Source: Metabacillus sp. FJAT-52054 (lineage in GTDB: Bacteria > Bacillota > Bacilli > Bacillales > Bacillaceae). From it: a stretch of DNA of 64,000 bases. The translations under genes and the position numbers were made by a program. Positions 53,752 to 62,902 of the stretch are shown here, piece by piece. The DNA lies in assembly GCF_037201815.1 (NCBI RefSeq), contig NZ_CP147407.1, forward strand, positions 3,542,723 through 3,606,722. The letters are read 5' to 3'. Below the pieces are notes generated by a model. The model worked only from the letters and a program-made list of their open reading frames with translations, was not told where the DNA came from and did no database searches. Positions within the stretch are counted from its first letter, which is position 1; each line of letters starts with the position of its first letter.

Positions 53752-54075
53752 AATTACTCTTCATACTCCTCTTTAACCGCCTTCTCTGCACAAAAATCGA
53801 AGAACCTGGATAAAAGATTGTCAATATCCTCTTTTCTTGCAATAGAATCCATCCATTCAGCGGATATGGCATCCATGTGTTAGGACAGGTGTCCCTCAAT
53901 TTTATATATAATGCCTGCCATTGTACCTGTCTGTAATAGAGGCCGCAGTATCTGTATCATCACCCAGTTTGACTGCCCTTAAAATAATAGCTTCTTCAAA
54001 TAATGAAGGATTGCCAGACACCAGAGGGCTGCCTCCAGAGTATGAACGACATAGCCATCAGAACGGATTTCTTTA
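53752..54075 (-). pseudogene. C-terminal relic of an ADP-ribosylglycohydrolase
   Basis: On the minus strand, pieces read SDGYVVHTLEAALWC, then after a frameshift NPSLFEEAIILRAVKLGDDTDTAA, then after another TGTMAGI, ending in DIDNLLSRFFDFC. These match the end of the family including the DDTDTAA metal site. The N-terminal two thirds are gone. A following 16-codon ORF (MDKTKIAIDIRG, 53690-53737) with a good AAAGGAG is probably the head of another lost gene. Confidence 0.7.
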
Positions 54076-54176
54076 AAGATAAATTAGTTATAGGGATTTC
54101 AGCACGGTTAATGAAGGATGCTGATTGGTTACGATATAGCTAATATTCTCTTCTCACCAACTAACAATTTGCCATT

Positions 54177-54208
54177 GAAAAAACCGCCTCAATTATAGAG
54201 CCGGTTTT
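54177..54208 (-). terminator. Terminator of the legionaminic acid operon
   Basis: Stem AACCGGCTC / GAGGCGGTT with one mismatch, followed by a T run on the minus strand. Confidence 0.75.
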
Positions 54209-54234
54209 ACTTTGCAAAAACTTTATAAGGCAAG

Positions 54235-54921
54235 TTAGCTTTTCTGTAATAAATATCGACAATACTCAAAGTCTTCTAAAGTATCTATATCCACTGACCG
54301 ATTCTTCGACATATTATAAGCGATGGTTTTATCACTTAAGAATGATTTACACTGTCTTAACCACTTTATCTCAGCCACATAAACAGCACCGTTTAAAGCA
54401 TAAACATTAGGAAGATCTTGCCTGCGTACTGTTTGAGAATCTTGTGGTATTAACGGTTTCATTAATCCCCCATCATTAATTGTATACATCCAATAAGGAG
54501 ACTTATCTGGCTCTGTTACAGAAACACATGCTGGTGCGCATTTTGCAATAACTTGTTCAATGCATTGATCTATATCATTTACGCTCCTCATAGGGCTTGT
54601 TGGCTGTAAAACCACTACTAAATCATATTCAGGGAGTTGTTCTATAGCGTGTAATATAGGATCAATTCCAGGTGTTTCATCATCAGCTAATTCCTTTGGT
54701 CTTTTAAAAGGAACATTGCAGCCATATTGTCTTGCTGATTCTATAATTTCGTCATCTTCTGATGAGAGCATTAAAAAATCAATATATTTCGATTTTTTTG
54801 CTTCTTCAATGCTCCATGCAATTAATGGTTTTCCAGCTAAAGGTCTAATGTTTTTTCTGGGTACTCCTTTGGAGCCACCCCTCGCTGGAATGATAGCCAG
54901 TACCTTTTTAGTTTGTATCAA
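54235..54921 (-). CDS. legF: CMP-legionaminic (nonulosonic) acid synthetase
   Basis: 228 residues of acylneuraminate cytidylyltransferase: nucleotide loop IIPARGGSKGVPRKN, then VLQPTSPMR and RRQDLPNVYALNGAVY. It activates the nonulosonic acid with CTP for transfer to flagellin. The symbol follows Campylobacter LegF/PtmB; substrate choice among legionaminic and sialic-type acids is inferred from the neighbours. The start is TTG after GAGGGTG. Last of eight genes. Confidence 0.8.
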   Translation of the reverse strand: MIQTKKVLAIIPARGGSKGVPRKNIRPLAGKPLIAWSIEEAKKSKYIDFLMLSSEDDEIIESARQYGCNVPFKRPKELADDETPGIDPILHAIEQLPEYDLVVVLQPTSPMRSVNDIDQCIEQVIAKCAPACVSVTEPDKSPYWMYTINDGGLMKPLIPQDSQTVRRQDLPNVYALNGAVYVAEIKWLRQCKSFLSDKTIAYNMSKNRSVDIDTLEDFEYCRYLLQKS

Positions 54922-54950
54922 ATGATCACCCTCAATAGTACTCTAAAAAC

Positions 54951-56003
54951 TTAATTTTGAAAAATTGATAGGAAATCTTGATTCGCTTTATCATAGTCAT
55001 GGACTTGCCCAATATCCATCCAGTATTCTCTTAACGGAAAAGCAGACACATTGTGGTTTTGTTCCATTGCAATTTTAAAAAGCTCTGGCATGTCAAAAAA
55101 TGTTTTGTGCGGGACATAATTTAGAACATCCGGATTTAACACGTAAATTCCTGCATTAACAAAGCTGCGGTGCATTGGCTTTTCTTCAATGGACTGCAGT
55201 CTATGATTCTCAGTTTGAATTACCCCGTATGGAATTTGATATTCGTATTCTCTGACACACATAGTGGCATCTGAACAGGTATCATTATGAAATTCTAACA
55301 GTTGATTGTAATTAATTTTTGTCAGCAAATCACCATTCATTACAATGAATGGCTTGTTCGGTCTTGTCGGTAATAGTGAAAGGGCTCCAGCAGTACCTAA
55401 TCTCTCATGTTCATCAATATAAGATATAGATACACCCAAATGCTCGCCATTTTGAAAATAACTTTTAATCAATTCTTTTTTATAATTAACGGAGAATGCA
55501 AAGTTAGTAAACCCGTGTTGTTTAAAGCCCTCTATTATTGTTTCTAGGATGGGTTTTGTTCCAACTCTCAGCATTGGCTTAGGCAGATTATCAGTTAACG
55601 GCTTCAATCTTGTTCCTAAACCACCAGCCATTAGGATGACCATATTATCTTTCGGTTCAATATGGGTTTCTTCTTTTGAAAATAAAATATGCTGAATTTT
55701 TTTGTCTTGATCCACTATTGGCAGCTGTTGAACTCCTTTAACCTCCAACAGTTTACATTTATACACTTGATATTCATAGGCATAAGCATAAGTTGGCTTC
55801 TGATTCATTACTAAGTTGATCGTAGTGGATAAAGGTAAGCCATTCAACAATCCCCGGCGAATATCACCGTCTGTTACTGTACCAAGCAGACGACCCTCTT
55901 CATCCGTTACAACAGAAAATTGAAGGGACGAGCGATCAATTACTTCCATAGTTTGAAGAATAGTTGTATATGGAGAGACTGCAACGTGGTTCCAATCTTT
56001 CAT
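54951..56003 (-). CDS. ptmE: CBS-domain sugar-1-phosphate nucleotidyltransferase, PtmE-like
   Basis: 350 residues: a CBS pair (1-115; TVTDGDIRRGLLNG) and a nucleotidyltransferase domain with AGGLGTRLKPLTDNLPKPML at 127-146. In Campylobacter PtmE makes GDP-GlcNAc from glucosamine-type 1-phosphate, the entry point of the legionaminic acid route. Its start overlaps the stop of the acetyltransferase gene by four bases. Confidence 0.82.
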   Translation of the reverse strand: MKDWNHVAVSPYTTILQTMEVIDRSSLQFSVVTDEEGRLLGTVTDGDIRRGLLNGLPLSTTINLVMNQKPTYAYAYEYQVYKCKLLEVKGVQQLPIVDQDKKIQHILFSKEETHIEPKDNMVILMAGGLGTRLKPLTDNLPKPMLRVGTKPILETIIEGFKQHGFTNFAFSVNYKKELIKSYFQNGEHLGVSISYIDEHERLGTAGALSLLPTRPNKPFIVMNGDLLTKINYNQLLEFHNDTCSDATMCVREYEYQIPYGVIQTENHRLQSIEEKPMHRSFVNAGIYVLNPDVLNYVPHKTFFDMPELFKIAMEQNHNVSAFPLREYWMDIGQVHDYDKANQDFLSIFQN

Positions 56004-56635
56004 TTTCTCACTTCCTTAGCAGGAGTACCGTAAACAACAGCTTGATCGTTCACGTCTTTGAGTATTAATGACCCTGCTCCTACCAGCACTTGCTCACCAA
56101 CCTTTATTCCTTGAATAATGATTGATCCTGTACCTATATGAGACCCCTGTCCAATTAGTACATTTCCAGATAGAACTGCACCTGGTGCTATATGACAATG
56201 AGCACCGATCCTGCAATCGTGATCAATACTGGCTGCTGTGTTTACAATAGTATTATCGGCTACTTCAGCAAAAGGTTGAATGACTACTCCTGCTAATATT
56301 TGAGCTCCTTCCCCTAAAAGCGAATAAGAAGATACAATTGCACTTGGATGTACTACCTGTGCAAATTTATAACCTGCTTTAGAGAATTTTTGAAAGATTT
56401 TCTTTCTTAAAACGGGTAATTGAGTTGAACCAATCGCATTAACAAGCAGAATATTTTCTTGAGAATAATTATATACAATTGAATCATTGCCGAGAAACGA
56501 GAGGTTATAGACATTTTCTTCATTCTTAGGGGACGTGAATCCAATAATTTCACATTGGTTTAACTGTAATATCTCAGTTAGAACTTTAGAATGGCCACCA
56601 TTTCCGATAATAATAATGGGCTTTTTTTCTCGCAA
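56000..56635 (-). CDS. NeuD/PglD-type sugar O/N-acetyltransferase
   Basis: 211 residues. The N-terminal Rossmann-like part (IIIGNGGHSKVLTEIL) binds the sugar nucleotide; the C-terminal left-handed beta-helix has hexapeptide repeats (HDCRIGAHCHIAPGAVLSGN) with the catalytic His of the family. In this operon it would be the LegH step, N-acetylating the 4-amino sugar made by LegC. An O-acetyl (NeuD) role is an alternative. Gap to legI is two bases. Confidence 0.78.
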   Translation of the reverse strand: MREKKPIIIIGNGGHSKVLTEILQLNQCEIIGFTSPKNEENVYNLSFLGNDSIVYNYSQENILLVNAIGSTQLPVLRKKIFQKFSKAGYKFAQVVHPSAIVSSYSLLGEGAQILAGVVIQPFAEVADNTIVNTAASIDHDCRIGAHCHIAPGAVLSGNVLIGQGSHIGTGSIIIQGIKVGEQVLVGAGSLILKDVNDQAVVYGTPAKEVRK

Positions 56636-56637
56636 GA

Positions 56638-57708
56638 TTAAATCAACTCATCCTCTTTGTAATCTTTCGTCGCCTTTTTCCCGACATAATCCCAGTACAA
56701 TGTTGGAGAAATACCACTTCCCGGCCTTTTTACGGTAATATTGTCTGCCGTAAATTCCTCTCCTTCATTAATAAGCTTACAGGCTACTAAACTTTTCCTG
56801 GCAACTTTTTTATTTTCCAATTCGATTTGACTTGGATTTTTCCCCAAAGTTCCTATGGCTATTTCAACTTGACGAATACTTTGAATCATCTCTTTTAATT
56901 CACACGGTTCTAAAGACGCTTTATGGTCCGGTCCAGACAACTGTTTGTTTAATGTGAAGTGTTTTTCAATTAAAACAGCTCCTCTCGCCACTGCTGCAAT
57001 AGGAACAATAATGCCTGCTGAATGATCTGAAAGCCCTGCTTGCAGACCGGTTTCAGATCTTAAATAATCAATTGATGCTAAATTAATATCTTTAATAGGG
57101 GTTGGGTATTCAGTTGTGCAATGGAGAATTGTTACGTATTCTTGTAAAAGCATTTTTGCTTCTTTCGTTTTATAAAAACTATTTACGGAGTCTAGTGTAA
57201 CAGGTGCCTTTTTAGCAAGACCATAGGAAATGAATGCAAGTGCATGATGAATCTCTTCCATCGTGGCCATTCCTGTTGATAAAATTATTTTCACATTGTA
57301 AGAAGCGATTCTATAAAGATAAGGGGCATTACTTAATTCTCCTGATGGAATTTTAATTGTTTCTAATCCAAGAGTTTGTATTAAAAAATCCACACTTTTT
57401 AAATCAAAAGGTGTAGAAAGGAATGTAATGCTCCTCTTTTGACAATAATTTTGGATCTGAACAAACTCATCGTTTGATAGCTCCAATTTTTTTAGCATCT
57501 CATATTGCGACATCGTTTCGCCCATATTCTTTTCCTGATAAGCAGCTTGCTTTGCCTCCTTAGTAACTAATTGATCTGCCTGAAACGTTTGAAACTTTAT
57601 TGCATCTGCTCCAGCTTCGGCAGCTGCATCAACCAATTGGAAAGCCATTTTTAAAGAACCATTATGATTCACGCCTGCTTCGGCGATGATAGTCGTTTGC
57701 TTAATCAT
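56638..57708 (-). CDS. legI: N-acetylneuraminate/legionaminate synthase
   Basis: 356 residues: NeuB TIM barrel (IIAEAGVNHNGSLKMAFQL, IKIPSGELSN, GLSDHSAGI) and a C-terminal SAF antifreeze-like domain (VARKSLVACKLINEGEEF). It condenses a 2,4-diacetamido hexose with phosphoenolpyruvate to the nine-carbon acid. Overlaps legG by four bases. Confidence 0.87.
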   Translation of the reverse strand: MIKQTTIIAEAGVNHNGSLKMAFQLVDAAAEAGADAIKFQTFQADQLVTKEAKQAAYQEKNMGETMSQYEMLKKLELSNDEFVQIQNYCQKRSITFLSTPFDLKSVDFLIQTLGLETIKIPSGELSNAPYLYRIASYNVKIILSTGMATMEEIHHALAFISYGLAKKAPVTLDSVNSFYKTKEAKMLLQEYVTILHCTTEYPTPIKDINLASIDYLRSETGLQAGLSDHSAGIIVPIAAVARGAVLIEKHFTLNKQLSGPDHKASLEPCELKEMIQSIRQVEIAIGTLGKNPSQIELENKKVARKSLVACKLINEGEEFTADNITVKRPGSGISPTLYWDYVGKKATKDYKEDELI

Positions 57709-58838
57709 AGATTATAAAACTCCTTTTTAATAGAAAAGGATTGGAATCCCTTTAAACAATTTATGATTTTTTCAGATGTTTTGCCATCTCCATAAATTTG
57801 ATCATAAGGTCCCTTATACTGTAATGCGGCCTTTATTGTTAGAGAAATTCTATGCACATCTAGTTCAGTATGGAAAACTGAAGAAGGACATTCTCTTCCA
57901 GATTGCCGCCCTCCACAATTAACAGTTGGAGTATTCAAGTATGGCACTTCAATTAGTCCACTGGAAGAGTTACCAATAACTGCTTCAGCGTGTTTAACCG
58001 CACTCAAGTATCTCAACTGCCCTAAGGAGTCAAATAAATGAGCATTGGGATTAGATGATATATAGTCCTTTATTTTTTCATTTATTAACCTTCCACCATT
58101 GTCTGCATTGGACTTAGTAAATATTAAATTGTAATCTCTTAATTCCTGTAATGCAGCAAGAATGGAATGAATTCCATCTGTTTCACCTGCGGTTTCTGGA
58201 TGATAGGTTATTAAGAAGTAAGGTTGATCGTTACGGATAGAAAGTTGACTGTATAGCTCTTTTTTTGACAGCAAAAGCATTTTGGTAATATTTTCTATTC
58301 CGAGAGCACCAACATTCCATACTTTACTCGGATTTTCTCCTAATTGGATTACTCTTTGCCTGTGTGATTCTGAACTAGTGAAATGGAAAGTTGCCATTTT
58401 AGTTATAGAATGCCTTATTGCATCATCATATGCCCCAAATGTTTGCTCCCCACCGTGAATATGGGCTATTGGCAGTCCAAATATCAGAGCAGTTTGTGCA
58501 GCAGCTAGCATTTCAAAACGATCACCAAGGATTATTAAGAGATCTGGTCGAAGTTTGGTAAATACGTCTGCAAATCCTATAGTACCTATACCCATTGATT
58601 TAACCACCCCTGATGGAGTATCTGACGAAAGGAGCATCTCAACTTTCTCATTAATATTAAAGCCGTCTTCTTCTATATTCTTATAAGTTAAGCCAAACTC
58701 AGGGGATAGGTGCATTCCTGTTGCAACTATTTGAAGATCAAAGTTATGATAATTCTTAATTCTTCTCATCAGTGGAGTTAATAAACCATACTCTGCTCTA
58801 GTTCCAGTTACTATACACACTTTTTGCTTCTTCATCAA
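57705..58838 (-). CDS. legG: Hydrolysing NDP-sugar 2-epimerase
   Basis: 377 residues of the NeuC/WecB fold: VTGTRAEYGLLTPL, HIHGGEQTFGAYDDAIRHSITKMA (134-157 region) and IGNSSSGLIE. NeuC-type enzymes epimerise C2 and hydrolyse off the nucleotide; in the legionaminic route this gives 2,4-diacetamido-2,4,6-trideoxymannose. Overlaps both neighbours by four bases (ATGA). Confidence 0.87.
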   Translation of the reverse strand: MMKKQKVCIVTGTRAEYGLLTPLMRRIKNYHNFDLQIVATGMHLSPEFGLTYKNIEEDGFNINEKVEMLLSSDTPSGVVKSMGIGTIGFADVFTKLRPDLLIILGDRFEMLAAAQTALIFGLPIAHIHGGEQTFGAYDDAIRHSITKMATFHFTSSESHRQRVIQLGENPSKVWNVGALGIENITKMLLLSKKELYSQLSIRNDQPYFLITYHPETAGETDGIHSILAALQELRDYNLIFTKSNADNGGRLINEKIKDYISSNPNAHLFDSLGQLRYLSAVKHAEAVIGNSSSGLIEVPYLNTPTVNCGGRQSGRECPSSVFHTELDVHRISLTIKAALQYKGPYDQIYGDGKTSEKIINCLKGFQSFSIKKEFYNL

Positions 58839-59998
58839 AGTTCTCCCAAATAAGGACTACTTGGTATATTAATTACTGAGTTCTTCAATTGCTCTGTGGC
58901 TGATAAATTCATCTGTGGACAAGATTGAAATGGTATCAGTTCGTGTAAAGGCATCCAGATTGGGCGGGACATAATCCCGTGCTTATTTAGAAGCTCTAAC
59001 ACTTGATTGCGATCATGCACATTCGGATCGAGGATTATCGTTTGTAACCAGTAATTACTTTGACCGTACTCTGGCTCTTCATAAAATTTGACTCCATCCA
59101 TACATGAAAATAACAATTTATACTTTTCAGCTAATTGGCGTTTTTGTTTGAGGTAGCTGGGTAATTGCTCTAATTGGGCCACTCCAAGTGCAGCGTTGAT
59201 GTTAGGCATTCGATAGTTATAGCCAATTTCATCATGCGTATACTCCCATCGGTGAGGGACTTTAGCTGTAGTAGTTAAATGTTTTGCGCGATTAGCTACT
59301 TCATCATCATTCGTCAATATTGCCCCTCCGCCACCTGTGGTGATTGTTTTGTTTCCATTAAAACTTACAGCCGCCACTTTACCAAAATTTCCAGTGTGTA
59401 TTCCTTTATAATAGGAACCTAATGACTCTGCCGCATCCTCAACTATTGCAATATAAAATTCATCCGTTACCTTTTTTAATTCATCTATTGAAACTGGATG
59501 ACCAAATGTATGCATAGGAACGATAGCGCTTATAACTCGACCAGTCCTCTTATTTACACATTTACCATCTTTAATCTGAGTGATGTTTGTTAAATACTCT
59601 CTCAATTTTTTGGGATCAATACCTAACGTTCGCTGGTCCACATCAACAAAATGCGGATTAGCATTTTCGTAAATAACGGCGTTTGCTGTTGCTACAAATG
59701 TTAATGATGGAATCATTACCTCATCATCCGTTTTAACACCTGCAAGTTTTAGGGCAATATGAAGCGCCGCTGTACCATTTACTACGGCTACAGCTCGCTT
59801 AACTCCTGTGAACTCTGCAAGGTTCCGCTCAAATTCATCCACATATTTTCCAACTGAAGAAACCCAGCCAGACTCAATGCAATCTAATACATATTTTTTT
59901 TCATTACCAATAAAAAGCGGTTCATGAAGAGGAATAATGTCTTGCTCGGGAGCCCAAGTTTTAATTGTTTCCATTATATCCCGCCATTGATTCATCAT
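58835..59998 (-). CDS. legC: PLP-dependent sugar aminotransferase (DegT/DnrJ/EryC1)
   Basis: 387 residues. The PLP Lys is in SFNGNKTITTGGGG, the Asp in VEDAAESLGS. It adds an amino group at C4 of the 4-keto sugar made by the dehydratase encoded upstream. Name by position and similarity to Campylobacter LegC. Overlaps neighbours by four bases. Confidence 0.85.
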   Translation of the reverse strand: MMNQWRDIMETIKTWAPEQDIIPLHEPLFIGNEKKYVLDCIESGWVSSVGKYVDEFERNLAEFTGVKRAVAVVNGTAALHIALKLAGVKTDDEVMIPSLTFVATANAVIYENANPHFVDVDQRTLGIDPKKLREYLTNITQIKDGKCVNKRTGRVISAIVPMHTFGHPVSIDELKKVTDEFYIAIVEDAAESLGSYYKGIHTGNFGKVAAVSFNGNKTITTGGGGAILTNDDEVANRAKHLTTTAKVPHRWEYTHDEIGYNYRMPNINAALGVAQLEQLPSYLKQKRQLAEKYKLLFSCMDGVKFYEEPEYGQSNYWLQTIILDPNVHDRNQVLELLNKHGIMSRPIWMPLHELIPFQSCPQMNLSATEQLKNSVINIPSSPYLGEL

Positions 59999-60996
59999 AT
60001 GTTATACACATCTGCCTTATATTGTTTTAAATTCACGGGTTTTGAGAACCACTCTGCCGTTTCTTTTAAACCTCTCTTGAATCCTTCTTTATCTCCATAT
60101 AAAGGTTCCCAACCTAGTAATTCCTTCGCCTTCTTATTTTCAGCCCAAAGTCTGTCCACTTCACTCTTCTCTGGACGGAGTCGTTGATCATCCGTTTCAA
60201 TTTCTAAAGACACCCCCATCACTTCAGCAATTAATTGAGCGGTTTCTCCAATTGATATTTCGTAATTGCTCCCAATATTAACGACGTCACCAATTGATTT
60301 TTTAGAATTCATTGTTGCGATAAAGCCACCAACCGTATCTTTTATAAAGCTAAAATCACGAGTTGGATGAATCGCACCAAGTTTAATTTTATTCGAACCA
60401 TTGGCAAGCTGAGCAATAATGGTAGGAATAACAGCCCTAGCGGATTGTCTTGGTCCATACGTATTGAATGGTCGAATAACAGAGACCGGAGTTTCAAACG
60501 AACGATAGAACGACAAGGCCATCTGATCCGCACCGATTTTGGATGCAGAATATGGGGATTGCCCTTGGAGTGGGTGATCTTCATCAATCGGCACATATAA
60601 TGCTGTTCCGTACACCTCACTTGTTGAGGTATGAACCACTTTAGATACATTCAGTTCCCGAGCCGCCTGAAGTACATTTAGAGTACCTTTAATATTCGTA
60701 TCGATATACGTTTCAGGAGAGTGATAGGAATAAGGAATTGCAATTAACGAAGCTAAATGCAAGACTGTGTCGCAGCCTTGCATCGCTGTTTTGACTCCAT
60801 AAGGATCACGAATATCTCCTGCAAACACATCAAGATTTTTTTTCACATCACTTTCTGCAGAATCCAGCCAACCCCATGAATTAAATGAATTGTAGTAGAC
60901 AAAGGCCCGAACACTATATCCCTGTCTCACAAGTTCTTCTGTTAAATGAGAGCCAATAAATCCGTCTGCTCCAGTTATAAGAATTCTGTCATTCAC
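59995..60996 (-). CDS. legB: NAD-dependent NDP-GlcNAc 4,6-dehydratase
   Basis: 333 residues of extended SDR: NAD motif TGADGFIGSHL, active-site YSASKIGAD preceded by STSEVYG, and RPFNTYGPRQSARAVIP. It makes the 4-keto-6-deoxy sugar, first committed step. Overlaps the glycosyltransferase gene by four bases. Confidence 0.87.
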   Translation of the reverse strand: MNDRILITGADGFIGSHLTEELVRQGYSVRAFVYYNSFNSWGWLDSAESDVKKNLDVFAGDIRDPYGVKTAMQGCDTVLHLASLIAIPYSYHSPETYIDTNIKGTLNVLQAARELNVSKVVHTSTSEVYGTALYVPIDEDHPLQGQSPYSASKIGADQMALSFYRSFETPVSVIRPFNTYGPRQSARAVIPTIIAQLANGSNKIKLGAIHPTRDFSFIKDTVGGFIATMNSKKSIGDVVNIGSNYEISIGETAQLIAEVMGVSLEIETDDQRLRPEKSEVDRLWAENKKAKELLGWEPLYGDKEGFKRGLKETAEWFSKPVNLKQYKADVYNI

Positions 60997-62810
60997 TCTT
61001 TTTCAACTCCGTTGTTTACTTTCATTTCAATTAAGCTATTTTCTATTATTGAATATAATTCTTTTAAAACGAAAATACTTGCTTCTAGAAATCCTAATTG
61101 AATTTCTTTATTCTTCTTTAAATTTTCTACAGAAAGTACCTGTTCAATACTATTTAGATCCCATAACGAGGTTAATAAAACTGGTTGTAAATTATGTCTC
61201 AATAACCAATTATTATTTACCTGCTGAAAATAATTATCTGTTTCTTGCAAAACAGATAAATTTTTCATTAATTCCTTTTCGGTGGATTTTTTATTAATTT
61301 TCAATCTATTTATTTTAAGATACTGATTATCAAATTCCCTCTTAAGTTGATCCAATATATTTCTTTGATCATTAAGCACTGTTTTCATAGTTTTCAGCGA
61401 TATAGGATAATTTTCAACAGAATCTATTTTATCACTAACAACAACTGGTTCTGAACAATATTTTTCAATTACTTCTATCAATTTCATTTGAAGAGTATTT
61501 TCTATTTTTGCCCCTCCTTCAGTAGCATTTATTACAAATAATTCTTTGTCTACTATTTCTTTTTCAAACCATTTCTTGAAACTTACCCATATATCTGTAG
61601 ATGGAACGGTTCCACCATCATAACCTTCCACGTTTATCTCATTTACATTTGAAAATACATTATTTGCGAATACCTTATTATCGTATATAGTCCCCCCAGC
61701 ATGTGAATTACCATTTGAACTATCAAAAGCCAAATCTTGACCTACTAGAATTATTGGAGAGGCTCCTATATGTTCAGCAAAACCAAAAGCAACGTGTGCA
61801 CATGATAGCCCAAGACTAACTGAATTTTGTCCAAAAAGCCCAAGTGTTTCTCTCAACCAAATATATTCTCCTACATTTTCTCTCATTGGAATAATTTTAT
61901 TACCTTTAAATTCATCAAAAATAGGTGGATAAAGTAACAGAGGGCCAACCAAATTTACTTCTTTTGGAAATCTTTTATTTTTATAAAAATAATCATAAGT
62001 TTCTTTTTCTCGTTCAATAGAACATACAAAGTCTGGTATTATTCCCTCGTCTATTAATTTTTCTGCGATAGTGTCAACAGCAATTATTATTACTCGAGAT
62101 TTCATATTTTTTATTTGCTTTATATTTTTATTTAATGATGGTCCAGCTGCTACAATAATGGCAGGTACATTTTTAAATATATCTTGTAATTTTGCTACAT
62201 TTTTAGAAACTATCAAATGCTTAATATTTTTCATGTTTTGCTTAAAACCTGTCAAGCTATCTTGTATTGAATTACCATAGGTTAAAGCTTTGTATTTTAC
62301 AGTTGACTTTACTTCTTTAACTATTTCAGTACTCACTTTTACATTGAATTCTCTATAATAATGGGTTAAATAAAATCGAATATTCTTTACAAGGTATATA
62401 AGATTTGTAGAGAATATATGGTCTAGGAAAAGAGGAAGGTTAGTCAAATCATCAGCAAAAAGAATTATATTCTGTGATTTTAAAATAGATAGATCCTTAT
62501 TATTAAGTACAGAATCAAAAAAGGTTCTACTAGGTTCAATTATAATTATTACTGACTCTTTGCTCATGGTTTGAAACAGTACTTTAATTTCCTGCAATGA
62601 ATTAATCCCTATTGCAAATATTAGTTCCTTCTTCAAAGCATTTGGTCTTTGTTTTTTATCAAATAACAAGAGACTCTTACTTGATGTATTTTTTTGATTT
62701 TGATTTAAATCCATTTCTAAAAGACTTTGTTGATTTCCCCTTTTATACTCACCTATCCAATGAATAGGGTTTTGGGTTAAAATATCTATATTTTTTTCCA
62801 GTAATTCCAT
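60993..62810 (-). CDS. Maf/DUF115 flagellin glycosyltransferase
   Basis: About 605 residues: a central DUF115 domain (about 200-420; VPAIIVAAGPSLNKN, LVGQDLAFDSSNGNSHA) with the features of motility-associated factor Maf enzymes, which move nonulosonic acids from CMP onto flagellin Ser/Thr. The start was placed at MELLEKNIDIL, seven bases after GAGGAG. It begins 92 bases after the hag stop and is first in the operon. Base composition is markedly AT-rich. Confidence 0.83.
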   Translation of the reverse strand: MELLEKNIDILTQNPIHWIGEYKRGNQQSLLEMDLNQNQKNTSSKSLLLFDKKQRPNALKKELIFAIGINSLQEIKVLFQTMSKESVIIIIEPSRTFFDSVLNNKDLSILKSQNIILFADDLTNLPLFLDHIFSTNLIYLVKNIRFYLTHYYREFNVKVSTEIVKEVKSTVKYKALTYGNSIQDSLTGFKQNMKNIKHLIVSKNVAKLQDIFKNVPAIIVAAGPSLNKNIKQIKNMKSRVIIIAVDTIAEKLIDEGIIPDFVCSIEREKETYDYFYKNKRFPKEVNLVGPLLLYPPIFDEFKGNKIIPMRENVGEYIWLRETLGLFGQNSVSLGLSCAHVAFGFAEHIGASPIILVGQDLAFDSSNGNSHAGGTIYDNKVFANNVFSNVNEINVEGYDGGTVPSTDIWVSFKKWFEKEIVDKELFVINATEGGAKIENTLQMKLIEVIEKYCSEPVVVSDKIDSVENYPISLKTMKTVLNDQRNILDQLKREFDNQYLKINRLKINKKSTEKELMKNLSVLQETDNYFQQVNNNWLLRHNLQPVLLTSLWDLNSIEQVLSVENLKKNKEIQLGFLEASIFVLKELYSIIENSLIEMKVNNGVEKE

Positions 62811-62850
62811 GATGCATCTCCTCACTATCTTGTTAATTATAGGCTTAATT

Positions 62851-62890
62851 AAAAATAAATCCCCCAAAGTTCATGGGGGAATTTATTTTT
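62851..62890 (-). terminator. Terminator of hag
   Basis: The stem AAATAAA..CCCCC / GGGGG.TTTATTT is followed by T residues on the minus strand. Between it and the Maf gene lies a TATAAT without a good -35, so the operon may depend on readthrough. Confidence 0.85.
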
Positions 62891-62902
62891 ATATTTTAAC
62901 TA

